Under the pieces are notes generated by a model, which did no database searches, was not told where the DNA came from, and saw only the letters and a program-made list of their open reading frames with translations. A program made the translations under genes and the position numbers. From positions 310,001 to 374,000 of the forward strand of contig NZ_JAGOBJ010000003.1 of NCBI RefSeq assembly GCF_017983445.1: 64,000 nt of DNA, read 5' to 3'. This document shows positions 27,126 to 38,040 of the stretch, in pieces; the first letter of the stretch is position 1; every line of letters starts with the position of its first letter. This stretch comes from Halomonas sp. (GTDB lineage: Bacteria > Pseudomonadota > Gammaproteobacteria > Pseudomonadales > Halomonadaceae).

Positions 27126-28286
27126 ATGATGCAACCTTCTTCAAATCAGTCACTTTCAAGCCAGTTCTGGCTAACCCGCCCGTTTGATGAGCGCGCCACG
27201 CAGCTGTTTCTCGGCGTGCTGTTTGCGGCTCTGATTCTGGTGACCGTGCTACATGTGGTCGTGCCCCAGGGTAGCACGCTGCACGTCAATGCCTACACGG
27301 TGAACCTGTTCGGCAAATACCTAAGCTATGCGCTGCTTGCCGTTGCGGTCGATCTGGTATGGGGGTATCTGGGCATTTTAAGCCTGGGGCACGGCGCGTT
27401 TTTTGCTATCGGCGGTTACGCCATGGGCATGTACCTGATGCGCCAGATTGGTGACCGAGGCACCTACGGCCACCCGGAGCTTCCAGACTTTATGGTGTTC
27501 CTGAGCTGGGACAGCCTGCCCTGGTACTGGCAGGGCTTCGATATGGCCTGGTTTGCGTTTGCCATGGTGCTACTGGCGCCGGGGCTTCTGGCGCTGGTGT
27601 TCGGTTTCCTGGCGTTTCGCTCGCGGGTGACCGGGGTGTATCTGTCGATCATTACCCAGGCGCTTACCTTTGCGCTGATGCTGGCGTTCTTTCGCAATGA
27701 AATGGGTTTCGGCGGCAACAACGGGCTGACCGATTTTCGTGAGATTCTAGGCTTTAACCTGCGCAGTAATGACACGCGTCTGGGGCTTTTCCTGGCGACC
27801 GGCGTAGCACTTGCGCTGAGCTATATCCTGTGCCGGGCGATTGTTTCCAGCAAGCTGGGCCGGGTGTGTGTGGCCACGCGCGATGCTGAGGCGCGCACGC
27901 GCTTTATCGGCTACCGGGTGGAGCGCTTTCAGCTGTTTGTGTTTGTGGTTTCCGCGATGATCGCGGGGCTGGCTGGTGCCCTTTACGTGCCTCAGGTGGG
28001 CATTATTAACCCCAGCGAGTTTTCGCCGCTATTCTCGATTGAGATCGTACTCTGGGTTGCACTGGGCGGGCGGGCCACCCTGTATGGCGCGGTTATTGGC
28101 GCGATTTTAGTCAACTACGCCAAGACCATCTTTACCGGGGTAATGCCTGATGCGTGGCTGTTTGCCCTGGGCGCGATGTTTGTCCTCGTGACGGTATTTC
28201 TACCCAAAGGCGTAGCGGGGCTTCTGCGTAAGCGCCGCCGTGCCGCTACATCAGATAACGCGGGTACTCAGGAGGCGATCGTATGA
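27126..28286 (+). CDS. urtC: UrtC, urea ABC transporter permease
   Basis: 386 residues with LivM-type permease helices: YLGILSLGHGAFFAIGGYAMG, TGVYLSIITQALTFAL, and FGGNNGLTDF. The last block is typical of UrtC. It forms the membrane channel with UrtB. It starts three bases after urtB (GAGGG seven bases before ATG) and overlaps urtD by ATGA. Confidence 0.94.
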   Translation: MMQPSSNQSLSSQFWLTRPFDERATQLFLGVLFAALILVTVLHVVVPQGSTLHVNAYTVNLFGKYLSYALLAVAVDLVWGYLGILSLGHGAFFAIGGYAMGMYLMRQIGDRGTYGHPELPDFMVFLSWDSLPWYWQGFDMAWFAFAMVLLAPGLLALVFGFLAFRSRVTGVYLSIITQALTFALMLAFFRNEMGFGGNNGLTDFREILGFNLRSNDTRLGLFLATGVALALSYILCRAIVSSKLGRVCVATRDAEARTRFIGYRVERFQLFVFVVSAMIAGLAGALYVPQVGIINPSEFSPLFSIEIVLWVALGGRATLYGAVIGAILVNYAKTIFTGVMPDAWLFALGAMFVLVTVFLPKGVAGLLRKRRRAATSDNAGTQEAIV

Positions 28287-29119
28287 GTTTGCTGCAATCA
28301 CTCAAAGCCCGCGACCGGGTGTTTGATTTTATGGCGCCGGACGCCTCGCCAGTTGATGTGCGCCACGGCCCGATTCTGTATATGGAAGATGTCGCGGTGA
28401 GCTTTGATGGCTTTAAGGCAATCAATAACCTCAACCTGACCATTGATGACGGCGAGCTGCGCTGCATCATTGGCCCCAATGGCGCGGGTAAAACCACCAT
28501 GATGGATATCATCACCGGCAAGACGCGGCCCACTGAAGGCAGTGTCTGGTTTGGCAGCCGTCACAATTTGCTTCATATGAACGAGCCGGAGATTGCAAGC
28601 CTTGGCATCGGGCGCAAGTTTCAAAAGCCCACGGTGTTTGAGGCGCTGAGCGTATTCGAGAACTTGGAGCTTGCCATGGCCGCCGATAAGGGGATATGGC
28701 CCACGTTAACGGCGCGCATGACCGGTGAAATCAAAGACCGCATCGACGAAGTGTTGCAAACTATCGGCCTGGTTCCACTGCGCCACCAACCCGCCGGGAT
28801 TCTCTCCCACGGCCAAAAGCAGTGGCTGGAGATTGGCATGCTGCTCATGCAGCGTCCGCGCCTGTTATTGGTCGATGAACCCGTGGCCGGAATGACCGAG
28901 CAGGAAATGGAGCGTACGGCCGAGCTGTTAACTGGTCTTGCAGGCAAGCAGTCGGTGGTGGTGGTCGAACACGACATGGGCTTTGTGCGCTCGATTGCCC
29001 GCAAGGTGACCGTGCTTCACCAGGGTAGCGTACTGGCCGAAGGCAGCATGGACCAGGTCTCAAGCGACCCCAACGTGGTCGAAGTGTACCTGGGTGCCGA
29101 TGACGAGGAGGCTGCCTGA
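28283..29119 (+). CDS. urtD: UrtD, urea ABC transporter ATPase
   Basis: 278 residues. Walker A is GPNGAGKTT near residue 72, and Walker B is LLLVDEPVAG, with a switch His in VVEHDM. The ABC signature is the divergent LSHGQKQWLEIG form seen in UrtD, instead of LSGGQ. It hydrolyses ATP together with UrtE. Overlaps both neighbours by one to four bases. Confidence 0.94.
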   Translation: MSLLQSLKARDRVFDFMAPDASPVDVRHGPILYMEDVAVSFDGFKAINNLNLTIDDGELRCIIGPNGAGKTTMMDIITGKTRPTEGSVWFGSRHNLLHMNEPEIASLGIGRKFQKPTVFEALSVFENLELAMAADKGIWPTLTARMTGEIKDRIDEVLQTIGLVPLRHQPAGILSHGQKQWLEIGMLLMQRPRLLLVDEPVAGMTEQEMERTAELLTGLAGKQSVVVVEHDMGFVRSIARKVTVLHQGSVLAEGSMDQVSSDPNVVEVYLGADDEEAA

Positions 29120-29826
29120 TGCTAGCAATTGAAAAGCTCAACCAGTTTTATGGGGAAAGCCATACGCTTTGGGATCTGGACCTGGACGTGCCCGCTGGCC
29201 AGTGCACCTGTGTGATGGGTCGCAACGGCGTGGGTAAAACCACGCTGATGAAGGCCATCATGGGCGAAGTGGCGGTCAAAAGCGGTCAATTACGCTACCA
29301 GGCGGGCAGTGAGGCGGTTGAGCTAACCAAAAAAGCCGTGGAAGCGCGCTCGCGGCTGGGCATTGGCTTTGTGCCCCAGGGGCGGCAGATTTTTCCGCTA
29401 CTCACCGTAGAAGAGAATTTGCGTACCGGCCTTGCTGCGCGCAGCGACGGGCTGAAAAAAATCCCCGAGCGTATCTACGAGCTGTTTCCAGTGCTTAAAG
29501 AGATGAAGCACCGCCGCGGCGGTGACTTATCCGGTGGACAACAGCAGCAGCTCGCCATTGGCCGGGCGCTGGTGATCGAGCCCAAACTGCTAATTCTGGA
29601 TGAACCGGGAGAGGGCATTCAGCCCAATATCGTGGCGCAAATCGGCCAGGTGATTCGCCAATTGATTGCTGAAGACGGCCTGACGGTACTGCTGGTCGAG
29701 CAGAAGCTGCCCTTTGCGCGTAAATATGCCGACCGCTTCGTGATCATGGACCGCGGCCGCCCGGTCGCCAAAGGCGATATCGGCGAGCTTTCCAATGAGC
29801 TGATCAAGCAGCACCTGACGGTTTAA
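29119..29826 (+). CDS. urtE: UrtE, urea ABC transporter ATPase
   Basis: 235 residues, LivF-like. Walker A GRNGVGKTT, signature LSGGQQQQLAIGRAL, Walker B LLILDEPGEGIQPNIV; the GEGIQP stretch is characteristic of UrtE. It starts within the urtD stop (TGATG). Last gene of the urt operon. No strong terminator is visible; a weak inverted repeat (CCTTCCGCC with GGCGGAAGG) lies near 29876-29912. Confidence 0.94.
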   Translation: MLAIEKLNQFYGESHTLWDLDLDVPAGQCTCVMGRNGVGKTTLMKAIMGEVAVKSGQLRYQAGSEAVELTKKAVEARSRLGIGFVPQGRQIFPLLTVEENLRTGLAARSDGLKKIPERIYELFPVLKEMKHRRGGDLSGGQQQQLAIGRALVIEPKLLILDEPGEGIQPNIVAQIGQVIRQLIAEDGLTVLLVEQKLPFARKYADRFVIMDRGRPVAKGDIGELSNELIKQHLTV

Positions 29827-30068
29827 GTTATCCACAGCTGGTTTTGGTCACCGCATGTGAATGAGGCGCTAAAGACCTTCCGCCCTTTTATGACCACAGC
29901 CAGGGGCGGAAGGTTATATATCAGGCAGTTTGTTTGATTGGCTGCTTGTTCTCTTGTGGTGCGGCGGGATTTTTTAATGGTCTTTTTTGGTGCAAAAAGC
30001 ATTTGGCACTAATGGTTTATAACGGCTAAATCAGTGCAGTGATAGTAAAAATCCGTTTTTCACCATTT

Positions 30069-30084
30069 TGGCGCATTCCTTGCA
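30069..30084 (+). promoter_or_regulatory. Sigma-54 promoter of the urease operon
   Basis: TGGCGCATTCCTTGCA, one base different from the element before urtA. Predicted transcription start near 30095, 33 bases before the ureD ATG. Upstream (29988-30009) are TTGGTGCAAA and TTGGCAC halves resembling NtrC sites; the first is shared with the urtA region. The rest of the 29827-30127 gap is unassigned. Confidence 0.85.
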
Positions 30085-30127
30085 TTTGTTTAGGTATGAC
30101 CTACTCAAAAGGATGCGACCGCCTGCC

Positions 30128-31012
30128 ATGACCTTGCGAGAACTCGCCACACCGCTTGCGGGCTCCGGCCACCGCTTTGACCAGGAACGCCACTGGGCGG
30201 CCTCACTGACGCTGCGTTTTGCCAAGCGCGAAGGCGCCACACGGTTAATCCAGGCCCGCCACCGCGGGCCACTTCGGGTTCAGCGGCCGTTTTACCCTGA
30301 AGGTAGCCAGGAGGCGTGCCATATCTACGTGCTGCACCCCCCCGGCGGATTGGTAAGCGGCGACGCGCTCACCATCAAGGCCCACGTAGAGCCGGACGCA
30401 CATGCCCTGCTGACTACCCCGGCGGCGAACAAGCTTTATAAGGCCGACAGCCAAGGCGTGGCTTGGAGTCAGCGTACCGAACTTGAAGTGGCCGATGGCG
30501 CAACGCTTGAGTGGCTACCTCAGGAAACCATTGCCTTTGATGGCTCTAAAGGCGAACAGCGTACTCATATTGATCTTCACGGTAGCGCTCGCTGTTTAGG
30601 CTGGGAAGTCATGGCTTTAGGCCGCCCGGCGAGCGAGTTGCCGTACTTGTCGGGGCGCATTGAGCAGTATTTTCGTTTGACGCTGGATGGCAAGCCGCTG
30701 TGGTTGGAGCGCCAGCCGCTAGACCCGTTACACCCACGCTTTACAGGACGCTGGGGGCAAGGCGGCGCCACGGCGCAGGCCACGCTCTGGGCGGTGGGTA
30801 TTAACGATGCGCCAGCGGTTATTGATGAGCTGCGTGACGCCCTGCCGGATAACCCGCGCTGGGCGGTAACGGTACGCCAGGGCGTTTTATTGCTGCGCTA
30901 TCTGGGTAACTCGCGAAATGAAGCCTGGGCGCTGTGCGAACAGGCCTGGCAGCTGCTGCGTCCGCGCTGGATTGAGCGTGAGGCCCATATCCCGCGTATT
31001 TGGTTAACTTGA
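30128..31012 (+). CDS. ureD: UreD, urease accessory protein
   Basis: 294 residues. UreD blocks are visible: [14 protein letters not shown] near residue 26, [37 protein letters not shown], and GREAS-type GRPASELPY. UreD is the scaffold that docks UreF and UreG on apo-urease and channels nickel. ATG 30128 is chosen; the frame extends to 30068 but that overlaps the sigma-54 promoter. First gene of ureDABCEFG. Confidence 0.93.
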   Translation: MTLRELATPLAGSGHRFDQERHWAASLTLRFAKREGATRLIQARHRGPLRVQRPFYPEGSQEACHIYVLHPPGGLVSGDALTIKAHVEPDAHALLTTPAANKLYKADSQGVAWSQRTELEVADGATLEWLPQETIAFDGSKGEQRTHIDLHGSARCLGWEVMALGRPASELPYLSGRIEQYFRLTLDGKPLWLERQPLDPLHPRFTGRWGQGGATAQATLWAVGINDAPAVIDELRDALPDNPRWAVTVRQGVLLLRYLGNSRNEAWALCEQAWQLLRPRWIEREAHIPRIWLT

Positions 31013-31034
31013 TCGATTCTGGTGGAGACGCCCT

Positions 31035-31337
31035 ATGGAATTAACCCCAAGAGATAAAGACAAGCTGCTGCTGTTTTCCGCCGCCCAGCTTGCCGAGCGG
31101 CGCAAGGCGCGTGGTTTAAAGCTCAACTATCCCGAAGCGGTCGCGCTGATCAGCTTTGAGATTATAGAAGGTGCCCGCGATGGCCGCAGTGTGGCCGATT
31201 TGATGAGCTACGGGCGCGAAATCCTCAGCCGTGATGACGTGATGGAAGGCGTGGCCGAGATGGTAGATGAAGTCCAGGTCGAAGCCACTTTTCCAGATGG
31301 TACGAAACTCGTGACGGTTCACACGCCTATTGTGTGA
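31035..31337 (+). CDS. ureA: UreA, urease gamma subunit
   Basis: 100 residues, the full size of a bacterial gamma subunit. It begins [23 protein letters not shown] and contains [10 protein letters not shown], and ends with [14 protein letters not shown], all classic. It forms the (alpha-beta-gamma)3 urease. Lies 22 bases after ureD. Confidence 0.97.
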   Translation: MELTPRDKDKLLLFSAAQLAERRKARGLKLNYPEAVALISFEIIEGARDGRSVADLMSYGREILSRDDVMEGVAEMVDEVQVEATFPDGTKLVTVHTPIV

Positions 31338-31403
31338 GGAGTTAGGAGTGAATGGTAAGGGGTAAGCGGTATTACTCCTCACATCTTACGCCTTACGCCT
31401 CAC
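31334..31403 (+). repeat. Intercistronic inverted repeat between ureA and ureB
   Basis: GTAAGGGGTAAG (31355-31366) pairs with CTTACGCCTTAC (31385-31396) with one mismatch. Outer arms GTGAGG (31334-31339) and CCTCAC (31398-31403) also pair. It ends 22 bases before the ureB ATG and has no T-run. It looks like a short mobile palindrome of REP type. Confidence 0.6.
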
Positions 31404-31425
31404 AACAAAACAAAGGAGTAAGTAG

Positions 31426-31737
31426 ATGATTCCCGGTGAGTATCAGTTAAAAGAGGGTGATATCGAGCTGTGCGTGGGGCGTGAGCGAATCACGGTAGAG
31501 GTGGCCAACACCGGTGATCGGCCGATTCAGTTGGGTTCTCACTATCACTTTACTGAAGCCAATCCCGCACTGGTTTTCGATCGCGCCAAGACGCGTGGCT
31601 ATCGGTTGGATGTCGCCGCTGGCACCGCGATCCGCTTTGAGCCCGGCCAGACCCGCGAAGTTACGCTGATTCCGTTTGTGGGCAAGCGGGAGATCTATGG
31701 CTTTCGTGGCGAAGTGATGGGGCCGCTGGACGTTTAA
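31426..31737 (+). CDS. ureB: UreB, urease beta subunit
   Basis: 103 residues, normal for a separate beta subunit. It begins MIPGEYQL and contains [19 protein letters not shown] and [26 protein letters not shown] stands eight bases before the ATG. Confidence 0.97.
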   Translation: MIPGEYQLKEGDIELCVGRERITVEVANTGDRPIQLGSHYHFTEANPALVFDRAKTRGYRLDVAAGTAIRFEPGQTREVTLIPFVGKREIYGFRGEVMGPLDV

Positions 31738-31899
31738 GCGGCAGGTTCGATAGATGCCATCGCGTGCAAGGAGGGCATTGCTTGCGGGACTGTCTGCGGC
31801 ATGGATGCCGCAGTCAAGCGTACACGGACGTATTCACAGCGTGTCCCGCAAGTGATGACCTCCTGGTGCCAGGCTCAACCTTTAAGGACGAGGCAGAAC

Positions 31900-33615
31900 A
31901 TGAAACCGGGTAACAAGATCAGTCGGCAGGCCTACGCCGATATGTACGGCCCCACGGTAGGCGACCGGGTGCGCCTGGGCGATACCGAGCTGTGGATCGA
32001 GGTCGAAAAAGACGCCACCCACTACGGCGACGAGGTCAAATTCGGCGGCGGTAAGGTCATTCGCGACGGCATGGGCCAGAGCCAGCGCAATGATGAAACG
32101 GTCATGGACACCGTGATTACCAACGCGTTGATTCTCGACTGGTGGGGTATCGTCAAAGCCGATGTGGGGCTACAGAACGGGCGTATCGCCGCGATTGGCA
32201 AAGCGGGCAACCCTGACGTACAGCCCGACGTGGATATCGTGATTGGCCCCGGCACTGAAATTATCTCGGGCGAAGGCAAGATCCTGACCGCGGGCGGCAT
32301 CGACGCGCATATCCACTTTATCTGCCCCCAGCAGGTAGACGAAGCGCTGATGAGTGGCGTCACCACCATGCTGGGCGGCGGCACCGGCCCGGCCACCGGG
32401 TCGAATGCCACCACCTGTACGCCGGGCGCGTGGCACATCGGCAAAATGCTTCAGGCGGTGGATGATCTGCCCATGAACATCGGCCTTTTGGGTAAAGGTA
32501 ACGCCAGCCTGCCGGAAGCGTTGGAGGCCCAGTTGGAAGCGGGCGCCATGGGTCTTAAGCTCCACGAAGACTGGGGCACGACGCCCGCCTCGATTGATAC
32601 CTGCCTGAGCGTGGCCGAAAGGTACGACGTGCAGATCGCCATTCACACCGACACCCTCAACGAGTCGGGCTTTGTGGAAGATACGCTCGCGGCGTTTAAA
32701 GAGCGCGGCATTCATACCTACCACACTGAAGGCGCGGGCGGTGGGCACGCGCCGGATATCCTCACCGCGTGCTCCAAAGAGTACGTGCTGCCGTCATCCA
32801 CGAACCCCACGCGGCCCTACACGGTGAATACCATTGATGAGCATCTGGATATGCTCATGGTCTGCCACCACCTGGACCCCAACATTCCCGAAGACGTGGC
32901 CTTTGCCGACTCGCGCATTCGCCGCGAAACCATTGCCGCCGAGGATATCCTGCATGATTTGGGCGTGATCTCGATGATCGCCTCCGACTCCCAGGCCATG
33001 GGTCGAGTAGGCGAAGTGGTCTGCCGTACCTGGCAAACTGCGCATAAGATGAAAGTGCAGCGTGGTTTACTGCCTGAAGACGAAGCGCTTGGTGCCGATA
33101 ATCTGCGTGCCAAGCGCTATATCGCCAAGTACACCATTAACCCGGCGATTACCCACGGCATCGCTCATGAGGTGGGCTCTGTTGAGGTAGGCAAACTGGC
33201 TGATCTGGTGCTCTGGAAGCCGGCGTTTTTTGGCGTTAAGCCCTCGCTGATCTTGAAGGGCGGGATGATCGCGGCAGCACCTATGGGCGACCCCAACGCT
33301 TCGATCCCCACCCCCCAGCCGGTGCATTACCGGCGCATGTTTGGTGCCTTTGGCCGCGCGGCCAGCCAGACCCGGCTCAACTTTGTCAGCCAGGCGGCGA
33401 TTGATGCGGGTCTCAAGGAGCGCCTGGGGCTTCAGAGTACGCTTGCCGCGTGCAAGAACGTGCGTGGGGTGCGCAAGAAAGACATGAAACTCAACGATGC
33501 CTGCCCTGAGCTGACCGTGGACCCGCAGACTTACGAAGTGCGCTGCGACGGAGAGCTTTTGACCTGCGAGCCCGCCACCGAACTGCCGCTGGCGCAGCGT
33601 TATCATTTGTTTTAA
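31900..33615 (+). CDS. ureC: UreC, urease alpha (catalytic) subunit
   Basis: 571 residues, normal length. All nickel-site elements are present: DAHIHFICP (two His), GLKLHEDWG (the carbamylated Lys), [21 protein letters not shown], catalytic His in MVCHHLDPN, and the Asp ligand in SDSQAMGR. It splits urea to ammonia and carbamate in the cytoplasm. ATG 31900 follows AAGGACGAGG; a longer frame to 31801 would add 33 non-family residues. The 160-base gap after ureB contains no gene. Confidence 0.97.
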   Translation: MKPGNKISRQAYADMYGPTVGDRVRLGDTELWIEVEKDATHYGDEVKFGGGKVIRDGMGQSQRNDETVMDTVITNALILDWWGIVKADVGLQNGRIAAIGKAGNPDVQPDVDIVIGPGTEIISGEGKILTAGGIDAHIHFICPQQVDEALMSGVTTMLGGGTGPATGSNATTCTPGAWHIGKMLQAVDDLPMNIGLLGKGNASLPEALEAQLEAGAMGLKLHEDWGTTPASIDTCLSVAERYDVQIAIHTDTLNESGFVEDTLAAFKERGIHTYHTEGAGGGHAPDILTACSKEYVLPSSTNPTRPYTVNTIDEHLDMLMVCHHLDPNIPEDVAFADSRIRRETIAAEDILHDLGVISMIASDSQAMGRVGEVVCRTWQTAHKMKVQRGLLPEDEALGADNLRAKRYIAKYTINPAITHGIAHEVGSVEVGKLADLVLWKPAFFGVKPSLILKGGMIAAAPMGDPNASIPTPQPVHYRRMFGAFGRAASQTRLNFVSQAAIDAGLKERLGLQSTLAACKNVRGVRKKDMKLNDACPELTVDPQTYEVRCDGELLTCEPATELPLAQRYHLF

Positions 33616-33624
33616 GGAGCTCTC

Positions 33625-34156
<532 letters not shown>

Positions 34157-34167
<11 letters not shown>

Positions 34168-34867
34168 ATCAGCGGCGTTGGGTAGCCAGCCTGATCTAGC
34201 CCTGCTCGGGCTAATGCAGTTGGTCAGCCCGGCGCTACCCATCGGTGCCTTTGCGTTTTCTCAAGGGCTGGAAAGCGCCTTTGAACTTGGCTGGGTGCAC
34301 GATGAAAAAACGCTGGCCGAGTGGCTATCCGGCGTGCTGGAAGATGGTCTGACTCGCTGCGAGCTGCCGGTAATTGCCCGTTTGCACGCCGCGTTTACGC
34401 AGCAGGACGGCGCAGCGATTGCCCACTGGGATGATTGGCTGAGTGCCACGCGGGAAACCGCCGAGCTTGCCGCTGAAGATAGCCGCCTGGGGGCATCCCT
34501 TAAGCGCCTATTGGGTAGCCTTGATCTACTACCCAGTGAGGACTTACTACCGTCCTTGTTACCGGCTCAGCCTGGCTATGTCACGCTGTTTGCGTTTACC
34601 GCCCATACGCGGGGCGTAAGCATTCGCCAAGCGCTTATCGGATTTGGCTGGGCATGGCTTGAAAACCAGCTGGCGGTGGCCTGTAAAGCATTACCCCTTG
34701 GCCATACGGCCGCGCAACGGATTATCGAGCAGTTGCGCCCAGAGCTGGTTAGCGCGGTAGATGAAGCCTTAACGCTTAGCGATCACGACCTTGGCCCCGT
34801 ATTGCCGGGCCTGGCGCTGGCCAGCGCTCTACACGAAACTCAATATTCACGACTGTTTAGAAGTTAG
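34157..34867 (+). CDS. ureF: UreF, urease accessory protein
   Basis: 236 residues with UreF blocks LMQLVSPALPIGAFAFSQGLE, WLSGVLEDGL and SRLGASLKRLL. UreF acts with UreD and UreG in GTP-driven nickel insertion. ATG 34157 lies inside the ureE tail (11-base overlap). The frame runs further upstream but would read the His-Asp repeat as a poly-Thr run, which is not UreF. Confidence 0.93.
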
Positions 34868-34879
34868 GAGATATTCACC

Positions 34880-35515
34880 ATGACTCACTGTTTACGTATT
34901 GGTGTGGGCGGCCCAGTTGGCTCCGGCAAAACGGCGCTACTCAAGCAGCTCTGCCTGGCACTGCGTGACTATTACGACATCGCAGTGGTGACCAACGATA
35001 TTTATACCCGCGAAGATGCCGACTTTTTGCTCAAGCACGATGCCCTGGCGGCTGACCGCATTCTGGGCGTGGAGACAGGCGGCTGCCCGCATACGGCCAT
35101 CCGTGAAGACGCCTCGATGAACCTGGCGGCCATTGATGAGCTACAGGCGCGTCACCCCAAGCTCGAACTAGTGCTGGTGGAGTCGGGGGGCGATAACCTT
35201 TCGGCAACGTTTAGCCCAGAACTTTCCGATTTAACGCTCTATGTGATCGACGTCTCGGCAGGCGATAAAATCCCGCGTAAAGGCGGGCCGGGGATTACCA
35301 AATCGGATCTGCTGATTATCAACAAGATCGATATTGCCGAGCAGGTTCACGCGTCGCTTGAGATCATGGAGCGCGACTCAAAAAAAATGCGTGGCGAGCG
35401 GCCATTCGTGTTTACCAATCTGTATGACGGCGTGGGGCTTGAAGAGATTATCCGCTTTATTTTGGATAAGGGGATGCTGGACGAAAGGCGCCCACAAGCT
35501 ACTGAACAGGCGTAA
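34880..35515 (+). CDS. ureG: UreG, urease accessory GTPase
   Basis: 211 residues. P-loop [14 protein letters not shown] at the N-terminus, [15 protein letters not shown], the nickel-binding [12 protein letters not shown] motif, and [19 protein letters not shown]. It uses GTP to load nickel into urease. 12 bases after ureF; last gene of the urease operon. Confidence 0.96.
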   Translation: MTHCLRIGVGGPVGSGKTALLKQLCLALRDYYDIAVVTNDIYTREDADFLLKHDALAADRILGVETGGCPHTAIREDASMNLAAIDELQARHPKLELVLVESGGDNLSATFSPELSDLTLYVIDVSAGDKIPRKGGPGITKSDLLIINKIDIAEQVHASLEIMERDSKKMRGERPFVFTNLYDGVGLEEIIRFILDKGMLDERRPQATEQA

Positions 35516-35819
35516 GCAAAAAGGCTGCCATGACCAGGCGGAAAAAGGTCAGGGCAGCCAAAAAAGGGTGGTTAGCGTCTTGCCAAACGGGCCGTCCCTG
35601 GCCACCACGCCGCTACAGTGAACGTTGTGATTATTTATATCCTTAACCTAGGTTATAAATTTGAATTTATACTGTTTTTAAACGCTAGTTTGGTTAAAAA
35701 ATCAGCGCTAACTAAGAGAATATTGATAAAAGTCAAATTGATAGGGGCGATTTGGCCGTTTTATTAACAGTAGATAACGCTAATGTAGAAAGCAGCTTTG
35801 TTACTCAATAAAGCGATCC
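35516..35819. other. Gap between ureG and fdhD with a minus-strand terminator
   Basis: No gene is visible. Bases 35523-35559 form a strong hairpin (GGCTGCC-TGACC with GGTCA-GGCAGCC). Read on the minus strand it is followed by TTTTT, so it would end fdhD transcripts; on the plus strand it would cap ureG without a U-run. The segment 35630-35810 is AT-rich and unassigned. Confidence 0.7.
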
Positions 35820-36695
35820 TCAGTCGAAGCGGCGGCACGTTGCGGTGACGGCGGTTTCCTCATTGCGCCCACCTGGGCGGTGGTAGATCAAATGACGGCC
35901 AGGACGAGCAAAACCCGCCAGCAGCAGGTTCGCTGTGCGCGCCTGCTCCACCGCCAGGGCCGTGGCAGCGGAAACGGCGACCAGCGCGCCAATCCCGGCA
36001 CTGGCACACTTGTGCACCATTTCGTAGCTGGCACGGCTGGAAACCAGCACAAAGCCTTCTGCAAGCGGCGCTGCATCGCGGGCAAGCGAGCCGATCAGTT
36101 TATCCAGAGCATTATGGCGGCCCACATCCTCCCGCAGGCGCTGAATCCACCCATGTAAATCGCACCAGGCAGCGCCGTGCACGGCGCCTGTCGCCGCCTT
36201 TAACGGCTGATAGTCGGCAAGCTCCCCCAGAGCGTGCTGAATGGCCACGTCATCGAGTGGCGGCGCGGTTACCGTCGGGATTGGCCGAATGGCGTGCTCC
36301 AGGGCTTCTGTGCCGCATAGCCCGCAGCCGGTGCGTCCGGTCAGGCTGCGCCGTCGCTCCTTGAGTTCGGCCAGCCGTTGCGTGGCGATGGTCATATGAA
36401 CGGCTAATCCCTGAGCTTCCTCACGAAGTTCCAGGTCATAACATTCGTGAGGATGAGCCAGAATGCCCTCGGTCAGGCTGAACCCCAAGGCCAAATCTTC
36501 AAGCTCAGTGGGGCTTGCCATCATCACCGCATGGGAGATGCCGTTGTAAACCAACGCCACCGGCACTTCCAGGGCCAGGGCGTCCTCCTGCAGATCGGCG
36601 AACCAGCCGGTTGCGCTCTTGCGCACCTCAACCGGCAGACGCGCCAGGGCGTTATCCGACTGAGGTGGCGTGCCGCCTTCGCGGTTTGTGCTCAT
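35820..36695 (-). CDS. fdhD: FdhD, formate dehydrogenase sulfurtransferase
   Basis: 291 residues. FdhD moves sulfur from IscS to the molybdenum cofactor before its insertion in formate dehydrogenase. Visible: EVPVALVYNG, the active-site CGLCG loop in GRTGCGLCGTEAL, ATGAVHGAAWCD, REDVGRHNALDKLIG and SSRASYEMVHKC. AGGAGG before ATG 36695 fixes the start. No formate dehydrogenase is nearby, so it stands alone. Confidence 0.95.
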   Translation of the reverse strand: MSTNREGGTPPQSDNALARLPVEVRKSATGWFADLQEDALALEVPVALVYNGISHAVMMASPTELEDLALGFSLTEGILAHPHECYDLELREEAQGLAVHMTIATQRLAELKERRRSLTGRTGCGLCGTEALEHAIRPIPTVTAPPLDDVAIQHALGELADYQPLKAATGAVHGAAWCDLHGWIQRLREDVGRHNALDKLIGSLARDAAPLAEGFVLVSSRASYEMVHKCASAGIGALVAVSAATALAVEQARTANLLLAGFARPGRHLIYHRPGGRNEETAVTATCRRFD

Positions 36696-36777
36696 GGCGC
36701 CTCCTGTTGTGCCTTTGCCTTTGTCCACGCTGAGCATGGCTAAAAGCGTTAGTTACTGCAAAGCGTTTTATGCATGC

Positions 36778-38040
36778 CTAATTACCCGACCAGCCCATAA
36801 AGATGGGTACGTAAACGACCAACAGCAGCACGCCGATCAACCCCAGCATATACGGCACGATGGCCTTGGTAATACGCTCAAGCGGCAGCTGTGTGACGGA
36901 GGACGCAACGTACAGGTTGATCGCCACCGGCGGAGTAATCATGCCTATCGAGAGCCCTACCACGATAATCAGGCCGAAGTGGATCGGGTCGATACCCAAC
37001 TGCAGCACCAGCGGTAGCAGCACTGGCGTCAGGATGATCAGCGCGCTTGCCGTTTCGATGAACACGCCGGTCAGCAGAATGACAGCGACCACCAGCAGCA
37101 TGATGACCAGCGGGTTGGTGGAGAGCGAGAGCACCGATTGGGCGATAGCGCCGGGCACCTGCCAGCTAGAGAGCGTCCAGCTCAGCACTGCCGACATGGC
37201 GATTACCAGCATGATCACCGCAGTGGTCATGGCTGAGCGGATCAACAGCCGATACACTTGGGGCAGAGTCAAATCGCGATAGACGAACAGCGAGACCAGC
37301 AGCGCATAGTTCACGGCGACCACTGCCGCTTCAGAAGGCGTAAAGATCCCTGTGAAGATACCGCCAAGGATAATCACCGGCGTCATCAGCCCCCAGCTGG
37401 CATTTTTCAGCGTACGCCAGATGGTGGCTAAAGAGAGAGGTGTACCCTTGGGGTATTGGCGTTTATAAGCCTGCACAATGGCAATGGCCATCAACCCCAA
37501 ACCCATGGCCAAACCGGGCAAAAAGCCGCTTAAAAACAGCTTGGATACCGACTGCTGGGCGATTACCGCGTAGATGATCATGGGCACTGACGGCGGAATA
37601 ACCACGCCAATGGTACCGCTGGCGGCGATCAGGCTGGCCGCCGAGGCGGGGTTATAGCCTTTACGCTTGAGCTCCGGCACCAGGCTTGAACCGACAGCTG
37701 CCGTGGTGGCCGCTCCCGAACCCGAAATAGCAGCAAAGAACATGCCCGCCATGACCGATACGACCGAAAGCCCGCCGCGCATAAAACCCACCAGCGAATC
37801 GGCAAAGCTCACCAACCGCTCGCTCACCTTGCCCTGAGCCATTAAATCACCGGCAAGAATGAACATGGGAATTGCCACCAGCGCGAAGGAGTTGATGCCC
37901 TGGAACATCTGCTGGGTCACCACCATCAGCGGCACGCCAGACTGATACAGGGCATACAGAGTGCTTGCGCCAATCGCAAAGGCAATCGGCACGCCCATCA
38001 GCATCAACAGGAAGAACAGGCCAAATAGCAGCATGGTCAT
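36778..38040 (-). CDS. dctM: DctM-type TRAP large permease subunit
   Basis: 420 residues, about twelve helices. Signatures are ISGSGAATTAAVGSSLVPELKRKGY, IPPSVPMIIYAVIAQQSV, FTPSEAAVVAVNYAL, and GLSIGMITPPVAINLYV. It overlaps dctQ by ATGA. It forms a DctPQM importer with the next two genes. Confidence 0.93.
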   Translation of the reverse strand: MTMLLFGLFFLLMLMGVPIAFAIGASTLYALYQSGVPLMVVTQQMFQGINSFALVAIPMFILAGDLMAQGKVSERLVSFADSLVGFMRGGLSVVSVMAGMFFAAISGSGAATTAAVGSSLVPELKRKGYNPASAASLIAASGTIGVVIPPSVPMIIYAVIAQQSVSKLFLSGFLPGLAMGLGLMAIAIVQAYKRQYPKGTPLSLATIWRTLKNASWGLMTPVIILGGIFTGIFTPSEAAVVAVNYALLVSLFVYRDLTLPQVYRLLIRSAMTTAVIMLVIAMSAVLSWTLSSWQVPGAIAQSVLSLSTNPLVIMLLVVAVILLTGVFIETASALIILTPVLLPLVLQLGIDPIHFGLIIVVGLSIGMITPPVAINLYVASSVTQLPLERITKAIVPYMLGLIGVLLLVVYVPIFMGWSGN

